Source: Bacteroidales bacterium
GTDB taxonomy: Bacteria; Bacteroidota; Bacteroidia; Bacteroidales; UBA932
Assembly (NCBI GenBank): GCA_017627955.1
Contig: JAGAFU010000018.1
Span: 1-64,000, forward strand
Length of the DNA: 64,000 nt
Direction: 5' to 3'
Made by a program: the position numbers and the translations under genes. Shown here one piece after another: positions 41,464 through 48,927 of the stretch (within the stretch, counting starts at the first letter, position 1; every line of letters starts with the position of its first letter). Below the pieces are notes generated by a model. It made no database searches, was not told the DNA's origin, and worked only from the letters and a program-made list of their open reading frames with translations.

Positions 41464-42711
41464 ATGAACTATCTTTTCACTTCGGAGTCAGTCTCCGAGG
41501 GCCATCCTGATAAGGTGGCCGACCAGATTTCAGACGCTATTCTCGATGAGTTCCTCCGCCAGGACCCTGAGTCCAAGGTGGCATGCGAGACTTTCTGTTC
41601 GACGGGGCTCGTGATAATCGGAGGCGAGGTCACCTCCGAGGCTTATGTCGACATTCAGGGAACGGTCCGTGACGTGATCCGGAACATCGGCTACACGAAG
41701 GCCGAGTACATGTTCGACGCCGGCTCTTGCGGAGTCCTGTCCCAGATCCACAGCCAGAGCCCGGACATCAACCGGGGTGTCTCCAGGGAAGATCCTGAGG
41801 ACCAGGGAGCCGGAGACCAGGGCATGATGTTCGGTTACGCCTGCAAGGCCACCGAGGACTATATGCCTCTGGCCCTTTATCTCTCGCATCTGACGCTTAA
41901 GGAGCTTGCGGACATCCGTCACAACGAGCTTCATCTTATGCCTTACTTGAGGCCGGACTCAAAGGCCCAGTTCACAATCGAGTTCGACTCAGACGACAAA
42001 CCAGTCAGGATCCACACGATCGTACTCTCTACCCAGCACGACGAGTTCGACTCAGACGAGGCGATGCGTTCGAAGATCGAGAGCGACGTGCGGAACATCC
42101 TGCTTCCCAGGGTTATAGCGAAGCTTAAGCCTGAGACCGCCGCCCTGTTCAAGGGGGATTTCATTCTCCATGTGAATCCTACCGGCAAATTCGTGATTGG
42201 CGGCCCCGCTGGAGACACCGGTCTCACAGGCAGGAAGATAATCGTGGACACCTATGGAGGCCGCGCTCCTCATGGTGGTGGAGCGTTCTCCGGGAAAGAT
42301 CCGTCCAAGGTGGACCGCAGCGCCGCATACGCCGCGAGATATATTGCCAAGAATATGGTCGCGGCGGGAGTGGCCGACGAGATGGTGGTCCAGATCGCCT
42401 ACGCCATCGGAGTGGCCAAACCTGTCAGCATTTATGTCAACACGAAAGGCACTGGAATAATCCCCGACGCCGAGATCGCTGACAAGATCGGGAATATCTT
42501 CGACCTCCGTCCCGCGGCTATTATCCGCAAGTTCGGACTGAAGAATCCAATCTATGGCCCCACAGCGGCTTACGGTCATTTCGGCCGCGAGCCTTACACC
42601 AAAGTCATGGAACTCACCCGAGGCGGAAAGACCGTCAAAGAAGAAGTCCAGTTCTTCGGCTGGGAAAAACTGGACTCCGTCGATCTCATCCGTTCCGAGT
42701 TCGGACTCTAA
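41464..42711 (+). CDS. metK: S-adenosylmethionine synthetase
   Basis: 415 aa from ATG 41464, the start fixed by the riboswitch and by the family N-terminus ([20 protein letters not shown]). Further motifs: [52 protein letters not shown]. Makes SAM from methionine and ATP. Product feedback is expected at the translational level through SAM-II. Confidence 0.97.
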   Translation: MNYLFTSESVSEGHPDKVADQISDAILDEFLRQDPESKVACETFCSTGLVIIGGEVTSEAYVDIQGTVRDVIRNIGYTKAEYMFDAGSCGVLSQIHSQSPDINRGVSREDPEDQGAGDQGMMFGYACKATEDYMPLALYLSHLTLKELADIRHNELHLMPYLRPDSKAQFTIEFDSDDKPVRIHTIVLSTQHDEFDSDEAMRSKIESDVRNILLPRVIAKLKPETAALFKGDFILHVNPTGKFVIGGPAGDTGLTGRKIIVDTYGGRAPHGGGAFSGKDPSKVDRSAAYAARYIAKNMVAAGVADEMVVQIAYAIGVAKPVSIYVNTKGTGIIPDAEIADKIGNIFDLRPAAIIRKFGLKNPIYGPTAAYGHFGREPYTKVMELTRGGKTVKEEVQFFGWEKLDSVDLIRSEFGL

Positions 42712-42861
42712 GATATTGGCATATCCCGCGTAGCTACGGCTCAATCGTCATTCGGTAAGTACGCAGTCCTTCCAATATCTGCTCGGGACTGGTTACCTTC
42801 TTGGTAATGTCCTCACCATTCTCGTCAACGAGCCGGTTTCTTTGTACCTGAAGGATCGCTT
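42712..42861. other. Gap between metK and the convergent DUF5723 gene
   Basis: 150 bp. A 9-bp inverted repeat AGATATTGG (42711-42719) and CCAATATCT (42772-42780) brackets the palindrome CGTAGCTACG. A minus-strand frame over 42734-42860 reads plausibly (EDITKKVTSPEQILEGLRTY) but has no start outside the neighbour gene. Confidence 0.4.
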
Positions 42862-44196
42862 CTATATCGGGAAACTGACTCCGAAGGTCATTCCAATGTT
42901 GGATTTGTCGATAGGAATCATCTGTGGAGTCACCCTGAACGAGTAAGAGTCTATTCCCCAGAATATGTTGAATCCAGGGGCGTGGACATCGAACGCTCCT
43001 CCAAACGACCATCCGAAATTGTGTCTGGCACCACTCAGGTCCAGGCTCAGCCAAGAGAGAGGTGTCCAGCATCCGAATAGGCGGACCTCATTGTAACCAT
43101 AGAACTCGTACGGCTTATAGGTGTACAGGACCGCGGCTGAGATGTTCTCATTGAAAGGCATTTTATACTTAGCCCCGACATTAAGGCTCACCGGAAGGAA
43201 TTCGAAAGAATTCTTCTTTTTGTTCTGAATAAGGAAATCAAAGGAATCCCGGATGTCTTCGAGAGGCTGCAATTTCGCATCGGAATCGATGTCCTCATTC
43301 GGATCGTACCGGTAATTGGCATCGGACTTCGCGTAAACTTTGTCCAGCCACTTGATTCCACCGGCATCAAGAGCCGAAGCGGAGATAGTAAGATGCTCAG
43401 TCAGAGGATATTCCAGGCCCAAGTCAAGTGCCAGGCCAAGGCCGCCGAATCCGAGTTTGTAGCGGTTGAGCCCGAGGCTGCCGATATTGATCCGGCTGTC
43501 ATCCTTCTCATAGTCGCTCCAGGTGACAAGCCCTCCCGCAATCTCTATGTCGGCATGCACATCTTGGATCCATCCCTTGCCGGACGCGTCGAGTGTGACA
43601 TCCCTGCCGCGGAACCTTCCGTGTCCAAGCCCGATGAGAGGCTTGACCCGGATGCCGTACTTGAGTTTTCCCCACTGGCGAGTCTGCCCGTAGGCTAACT
43701 CCAGATAATTATCGATACCGGCGTCTATTCCGGTCAGGTTGAAGAAATCCTTATTCGAGACGCCCTCTTTGAGAAGGCTAATGTAGTCATAGGGAACACG
43801 AACCTGTCCGGCATATTTAAGCGTGACATCGACAGTGTGATACACATTCCCCCTTTTGAAACCGGTCGCGAAAACCCCGAAATCGAGGTTCATGTTGATT
43901 CTTGCTCCCTTCGCGGGGATATTATCCATGACAGTTTTCGCCGGGATGTGCTTGTTCAAAGCCGTGACAAGACGGCCTTCATAGGGATAGAATATACTGG
44001 AAAGGCCGATATTGCTCCGGCTAGTGGCGCTTGCCAGACTCAAGATTCCAGTCCTGAAAGCGGTCGAATCAGTGAAAGCGGGATTCTGCCGGTATGCGAG
44101 GTGATATCCTTCCAGGAAATATCCTGACTGGAAATTTTGAGCGAACAGTCCGGCGGAGAGCACCACGAGGGCGCAGGATATGATAATCTTTCTCAT
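42862..44196 (-). CDS. DUF5723-type outer-membrane protein
   Basis: 444 aa; signal peptide ending SAGLFAQ. Starts NFQSGYFLEGYHLAYRQNPAF, typical of this Bacteroidota barrel family. Repeated amphipathic strands run to the end (INIGSLGLNRYKLGFGGLGL, NISAAVLYTYKPYEFYGYNE). Function unknown. Translationally adjacent to the lipoprotein gene upstream (3-bp gap), a pairing I recall from other Bacteroidales. Confidence 0.85.
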   Translation of the reverse strand: MRKIIISCALVVLSAGLFAQNFQSGYFLEGYHLAYRQNPAFTDSTAFRTGILSLASATSRSNIGLSSIFYPYEGRLVTALNKHIPAKTVMDNIPAKGARINMNLDFGVFATGFKRGNVYHTVDVTLKYAGQVRVPYDYISLLKEGVSNKDFFNLTGIDAGIDNYLELAYGQTRQWGKLKYGIRVKPLIGLGHGRFRGRDVTLDASGKGWIQDVHADIEIAGGLVTWSDYEKDDSRINIGSLGLNRYKLGFGGLGLALDLGLEYPLTEHLTISASALDAGGIKWLDKVYAKSDANYRYDPNEDIDSDAKLQPLEDIRDSFDFLIQNKKKNSFEFLPVSLNVGAKYKMPFNENISAAVLYTYKPYEFYGYNEVRLFGCWTPLSWLSLDLSGARHNFGWSFGGAFDVHAPGFNIFWGIDSYSFRVTPQMIPIDKSNIGMTFGVSFPI

Positions 44197-44199
44197 AGT

Positions 44200-45999
44200 C
44201 TAGTCCTTATCGATCAATTTTTCAACATCCTGCCTGATCTTGTTCAAATGCTGGAAGTAAGTGACCAGCCTTGGATCCACCGTAAGGCCCTCCGGCACCT
44301 CGAGAGATATGTTTTTCAATCTGATGGCCTGTTTCTCATTCAGCGGGGAGTTCGTCATCACGCCTCCTCCGATACTGAATTCAATACGGATACCGTCAAA
44401 GGGAACGATAGTGTCTGTGTTGAATCCGATCTCGACCTGGGAAGACGACGGGGCGTCAAGTGTCCCGGCCTTAATGTCACTCTTCACCACGGGAGAATAT
44501 TCACTGACCACATTCCCTTCTTTGTCAATCATTTCCACATGGAGGTTCAGGTCCACGGGGATGGTGTTGACGGCATCCATTTTGATCCTCATCGGGCTGA
44601 TGAAATCAAGGGCCATCGTCGTGTCGACATTGAAGCCGTGGATGTCCTTTTCCGCGGAGAATGACGCGTCCTTGCCAAGCCGCAGTGGCATGATTGCCCG
44701 GTTGGTGACCTGGAAACCGTAGTCAACGCCCGGACGGACTTTTACCCAAGTCTCATCCTGGCTAACCTCAACACTGCCGAAGGATACAGCCATGAGCGAT
44801 TCCTTGCTCTGGAGAACATCGGTAAGCCCGTCAATCTTGTAGGACATGCTTCCCTCCGGGGCATTCCTTCCACTTCCGGAAAAGTAAAGGCTGGTGTTCA
44901 TCTCCGCGGGGAAATGAATGGGAGTCTTGCCATAAAAGCTGCCGAGGGGGAACTCTCCCAGAGCGTCGAACTCCTCGTTGTAGATTCTCAATATAGTGCT
45001 GTATTCCACACCGGCGGGATATCTGCTTTCAACCTGGAACTCACACTCAAGATCGTATGGCTCCAGATCGGCATAGGAGGTAAGAAGGTTCAGTGTGATC
45101 GGGAAAGAGAACAGGTTAAGGACAACTGGAGTCTCGCCCAAAATCACCTCAGCCTCGTCGAACTTGCCTTCAGGAATATTTACAGAAACCTCTCCGCCAA
45201 GATTCACATCCCCACTGAGCTCGGAGGTCACGTCCGCGGAGGAAAGCCGTATCGTCCCGTCCAGCGAAATGACTCCTTCAAGATTCATCTCGGTCTCTTC
45301 CGGGACCTGGATACCGTTCTCAACAAACAGCTTGTTCACGATAACCGGTACCGTCAGGCCGTCCTCGGAAGAGATGGTCAAGTCTTTCTCGAGCGTGAGG
45401 ACGTGGCCGGCAGTGAGGGAGAACGGTCCTGAAGGTTCCGAAGCGAAAGCCCACTCAGGAAGTGTGATCTTCGTTCCCTTCAAGAGCGTGAACCCTTTCA
45501 AAGGAGTCAGAGAGAAGGAAATAACCCACTCCATCGGCTCAAGGTCAACTTCCTTGATGGCCGAAATCCTGTTCCCGAGACCTTTTGTCCCCAAGGTGAA
45601 CCTCATAGGAATCTTTACTGGGATCTCCATTGATTTCCATCCGGATGGGAAGTTGGCGGAGATTTCAACCTTGTCCTCATTCAGGGAGGGCTGAATGGCG
45701 ACAGAGTCAATCAAGTACTCCACTTCCCTGGTGGTAGAGTCGATGAGAACGCACAGGTTTCCACCCTCGTCGAAATCAAAAAGATCAGTTTTCTTCAGCA
45801 CTTGTTTCTGCACCTTAACAATCCCTCTGACAAGTGGACCTATGGAAACGGATTCCAAGGAGCCGATCGGAAGTGTCGCGCCAGGAACCACTGTGACCGT
45901 GAGGTCCACTTCCTTGTTCAAATCATAGTCCTTGTCAATGGAGCATGCTGAAATGGCCAGCATAAATAATACTGAAGCCAAAAAGCGGAGTTTTTTCAT
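44200..45999 (-). CDS. Large beta-rich lipoprotein paired with DUF5723 protein
   Basis: 599 aa; lipobox LAISAC. DKDYDLNKEVDLTVTVVPGA opens a series of similar beta-sandwich units: paired VxIPEGKFDEAEVILGE-type and LNLHVEMIDKEGNV-type strands suggest internal repeats. No catalytic motif. Ends in a short helix (LVTYFQHLNKIRQDVEKL). Probably in the periplasm or on the surface, with the DUF5723 barrel. Preceded by a good promoter. Confidence 0.8.
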   Translation of the reverse strand: MKKLRFLASVLFMLAISACSIDKDYDLNKEVDLTVTVVPGATLPIGSLESVSIGPLVRGIVKVQKQVLKKTDLFDFDEGGNLCVLIDSTTREVEYLIDSVAIQPSLNEDKVEISANFPSGWKSMEIPVKIPMRFTLGTKGLGNRISAIKEVDLEPMEWVISFSLTPLKGFTLLKGTKITLPEWAFASEPSGPFSLTAGHVLTLEKDLTISSEDGLTVPVIVNKLFVENGIQVPEETEMNLEGVISLDGTIRLSSADVTSELSGDVNLGGEVSVNIPEGKFDEAEVILGETPVVLNLFSFPITLNLLTSYADLEPYDLECEFQVESRYPAGVEYSTILRIYNEEFDALGEFPLGSFYGKTPIHFPAEMNTSLYFSGSGRNAPEGSMSYKIDGLTDVLQSKESLMAVSFGSVEVSQDETWVKVRPGVDYGFQVTNRAIMPLRLGKDASFSAEKDIHGFNVDTTMALDFISPMRIKMDAVNTIPVDLNLHVEMIDKEGNVVSEYSPVVKSDIKAGTLDAPSSSQVEIGFNTDTIVPFDGIRIEFSIGGGVMTNSPLNEKQAIRLKNISLEVPEGLTVDPRLVTYFQHLNKIRQDVEKLIDKD

Positions 46000-46036
46000 T
46001 GATGCTATAATCGTGAAGATGTTTTTTACCCATCCA

Positions 46037-46067
46037 CAAATATAGCGGTTTTAAAGCAATTTGCCAA
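46037..46067 (-). promoter_or_regulatory. Promoter TTG-N20-TATATTTG of the lipoprotein/DUF5723 operon
   Basis: -7 TATATTTG at 46037-46044 (exact), -33 TTG at 46065-46067, about 37 nt before the ATG. Confidence 0.65.
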
Positions 46068-46077
46068 TAATCCCCTC

Positions 46078-48816
46078 TTACTTGGTGACGATGGGCGGGG
46101 CGCCGGGAACCCAGCCCGTGGCTGAGCGGGTTCCTGGAGCCGAGGACTGCTTTTGGGACCGGTTGACCGAGTCATATTCAAGGAACTTCTCAAAGGAAGC
46201 CTCCTCGCCGCTCAATTCCATGATCCTCTTGTAGATAGCCCAACGGGAAGGAGCGTTGTAATACTCGACATTATGGTTCATCATACTGTCATCAGACGGC
46301 CTGTAGATTCCTTCCGAGTACGGTCCGCCAGCGCCTTCAAAAACACCGGCCTCATTAGCGTAACGTTCATCAGAAAGAAAGGCACTCCACTTGACCTTTG
46401 CCGGATCGGAGGTGAAATCAATATTGGAATACCAGCCATACCTGTCATAAAGTCTCATGTACTCCTTGACGAGCTCCTGACTGGGAGAGCCGAAATCCGT
46501 GCTATACTCATCCGCGAGGAAGGCGAAGCCGTGACCACCAGCCTCGTGGCGGATCAGCGGACCATAACCCATACTGCTGTTGCCCACCGAGGAATAATAT
46601 GCGATTCCGGTCTGGAGAGACTCCTTCATGGAAGTAATACCCCTCAATCCATTCGAATTGATCATCACTCCGATCAACAGGTTCTTCTTGTCCTTGATGC
46701 CTGGAACCATCAGGGCATATTCAAGGGCCTTCTCGTCCGAAGCTTCTGATATAGAAACAGTTGTTCCCGCACAATATGTACCGAGAGCGGTAGAACACCC
46801 AGTACCTGTCCTTCCGTTTTTGGAAACCACTTTCACCGCATACACGTTAAAGCGATCCCTGAACGTCTTGTAAGGCTCAATCTGGAAGAGTTCTTCCATG
46901 GATTGCCGCATATGATTCTCGTAAAGGCCGCCATTGACCATATCCCTGTCGGTGTAGGCGTCACCCATGAACACGACATTTATACCCTTGCCGACAGTGG
47001 CTTTCTGGAGGGTAATGACATCGCCGTCCTTTGAGTAATCGGTCGAGGAATATTCATCCTCATCTTCAAGAGGGCCGAAAATGTCCTCAAGGAATGGAAT
47101 CAGGTCATTAAAAGCGACGTGGCCGAAACGGTTTTGGGAACGGTCAACGACATCCGGCGAGCAACTGAAAATTATATTTCCATTACTATCGATCACATTG
47201 GCAAAAGGGGTACCATAACTTCCTAACGCGTATTCCTCATGTAATTCTTTGCCGGCTGTAGAGAAATTATACCAGATGTCATAGCCGTTGCTCAAAACAT
47301 AGTCCTTGAGCATCTTTTCTCCCTCCGAATCTCCCCATGCCGGTCTCGCTATAACCTCAAGACCAGCATCGTGGTACTTTTCGTGCATTCTTTTAAGCTG
47401 CGGAAGCAAGGCTGCGGAAAAACCGCACCAAGAAGCCCATTTGAAGACCACCGTAGCCTTGTTCTTAGACACGATCTCCTTATAAGGGATCGGTTTACCG
47501 GTGATCGCGTCATTGATGTCCTTGTCGAACCAGTAACCGGGAATGTCCCGATCCATGACTATGAACGGATCTGATTTCCTGTAGTCCAGATCATCTGCCG
47601 GAACCCCGGAATTGATGAACAAATTAATCCAATATCCGGGATTATCAGTCGTATAGAAATATTCGGGAATAAGTCCGGAGAACTTGTGATTTTGAATTGA
47701 GAAATGAGTGCCAAGTCTCAACCACGATTCAGGGATGACTCCAGTAAAGCCATTTCCAGAACAATCCAATTTCGGAATATAGATTCCTTCCACAAGATCT
47801 TCCCCCATCAATCTATCACTTTCCCCAAGAGACTCAGGCAAAGGGCCATCCATCAAGGTATTCAAATTGATGGCGACAAAAGCAAGGGGCATGCCGGAGA
47901 AAATGTCAGAAAGACTTGTCATTGATGTCCTCTCTATGACAAGCACTTCCAAACGGCCCAGCTTACTGAAACTCGGTGGAAGGGTCCCGGTCACTCCGGG
48001 TTCATTCTGAAGCCAGAACTTCACACAAGAAGACAAGGCATCAAAACAGTCCGGGAACTCACCTTTAAGACCTTGTTCTATGAAATACAAGCGCAATTCA
48101 TGCTTTTGCTTGTTCCACTCAACTCCATTCCACGACGTCAAAGAAGCATCAGTTCCCCAGTTAGTGGCATTTTTCCAATTCGGGCCATCCATCGCATTAT
48201 AAATCTCCATCAAGGCAGCCTTGATCCGACTCTCTTCATTCGGTTCGATAGTCACTTTGCATGTAGCCTCCTTGCCGCCGACCTTGGCTATGATCGTCAC
48301 CTCACCCGCTTTAAGGGCCGTGATCTTGCCACCTTCTACCGTAGCTATGGTGTTGTCACTGGACTCCCATGTCACATTCTTGTCGTCGGCATCCGATGGA
48401 GACACCGTGGCGGTCAAAGTCACGGACTCTTCTTCAGTCAGACTCACCTCGGTCTGGTCCAAAGTCACAGAGGAAACCGCAATGGACTTCTTGGTGACTG
48501 TTACTGAGCAAGTTCCGGATTTTCCTCCAGCCATCGCCGTTATCGTGGCCGTGCCTGGAGACACGGCGGTCACAGTTCCGTTATTGACAGTGGCCACAGC
48601 CTGGTTGGAACTTGACCAGGTCACGGATTTATTCGTGGCGTTCGAAGGTGAGACAGTCGCCGTGAGGTTGGTCGAGCCGCCCACTTCAAGGGTGAGAGTG
48701 CTCTGGCTGACCGACACGCCGGACACGGCAATCTCGGGATCCTCTTTCGGGCCGCATGAACAGACAGCGGCCATAGTCAGGATGGAGGAGAGGAGAATAG
48801 TGAATAACTTTTTCAT
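46078..48816 (-). CDS. Multidomain lipoprotein: two Big_2 domains, LRR-like region, thioredoxin-like domain and M64-type peptidase
   Basis: 912 aa; lipobox MAAVCSC. Big_2 domains at about 30-108 and 112-190 (SQSTLTLEVGGSTNLTATVS; DQTEVSLTEEESVTLTATVS). An LRR-like plant-type segment at about 195-400 (DGPNWKNATNWG, LPPSFSKLGRLEVLVI). A TlpA-like domain at about 440-580 with WASWCGFSAALLP, where the second Cys of CxxC is Ser. The C-terminal M64 peptidase has NVVFMGDAYTDRDM and the zinc site HEAGGHGFAFLADEY. Such a combination suggests a surface enzyme acting on host or dietary protein. Confidence 0.85.
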   Translation of the reverse strand: MKKLFTILLSSILTMAAVCSCGPKEDPEIAVSGVSVSQSTLTLEVGGSTNLTATVSPSNATNKSVTWSSSNQAVATVNNGTVTAVSPGTATITAMAGGKSGTCSVTVTKKSIAVSSVTLDQTEVSLTEEESVTLTATVSPSDADDKNVTWESSDNTIATVEGGKITALKAGEVTIIAKVGGKEATCKVTIEPNEESRIKAALMEIYNAMDGPNWKNATNWGTDASLTSWNGVEWNKQKHELRLYFIEQGLKGEFPDCFDALSSCVKFWLQNEPGVTGTLPPSFSKLGRLEVLVIERTSMTSLSDIFSGMPLAFVAINLNTLMDGPLPESLGESDRLMGEDLVEGIYIPKLDCSGNGFTGVIPESWLRLGTHFSIQNHKFSGLIPEYFYTTDNPGYWINLFINSGVPADDLDYRKSDPFIVMDRDIPGYWFDKDINDAITGKPIPYKEIVSKNKATVVFKWASWCGFSAALLPQLKRMHEKYHDAGLEVIARPAWGDSEGEKMLKDYVLSNGYDIWYNFSTAGKELHEEYALGSYGTPFANVIDSNGNIIFSCSPDVVDRSQNRFGHVAFNDLIPFLEDIFGPLEDEDEYSSTDYSKDGDVITLQKATVGKGINVVFMGDAYTDRDMVNGGLYENHMRQSMEELFQIEPYKTFRDRFNVYAVKVVSKNGRTGTGCSTALGTYCAGTTVSISEASDEKALEYALMVPGIKDKKNLLIGVMINSNGLRGITSMKESLQTGIAYYSSVGNSSMGYGPLIRHEAGGHGFAFLADEYSTDFGSPSQELVKEYMRLYDRYGWYSNIDFTSDPAKVKWSAFLSDERYANEAGVFEGAGGPYSEGIYRPSDDSMMNHNVEYYNAPSRWAIYKRIMELSGEEASFEKFLEYDSVNRSQKQSSAPGTRSATGWVPGAPPIVTK

Positions 48817-48847
48817 ATTGACCAGGGAAAAATACTCTGGTCAATAT
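48815..48847. promoter_or_regulatory. 11-bp inverted repeat overlapping the start of the M64 lipoprotein gene
   Basis: ATATTGACCAG (48815-48825) and CTGGTCAATAT (48837-48847), 11-bp spacer. The spacer holds a -7-like TATTTTTC on the minus strand, and one arm overlaps the ATG. Best explained as an operator, or as a leader hairpin hiding the start codon if transcription begins upstream. Confidence 0.6.
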
Positions 48848-48867
48848 ATGAAAAAATAATGACTATC

Positions 48868-48915
48868 CCAAAAAAGATGCTTCGCTACGCTCAGCATGAC
48901 ATTGAGCGTCAGCAT
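48868..48915 (-). repeat. Intergenic CTGAGCGTAGCGAAGCATC repeat
   Basis: Full copy at 48872-48897 with a diverged GACATTGAGCGTCAGCATGA tail. Same family as 7877 and 30968 but with a G:C pair at the covarying position. The only copy here outside a gene. Confidence 0.82.
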
Positions 48916-48927
48916 GATGTGGGCGCG

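Noticed and set aside
42734..43072. Open minus-strand frame after metK with protein-like 3' half
   Set aside because: Its first half lies inside the DUF5723 gene in another frame and there is no independent start. Possibly a remnant only.
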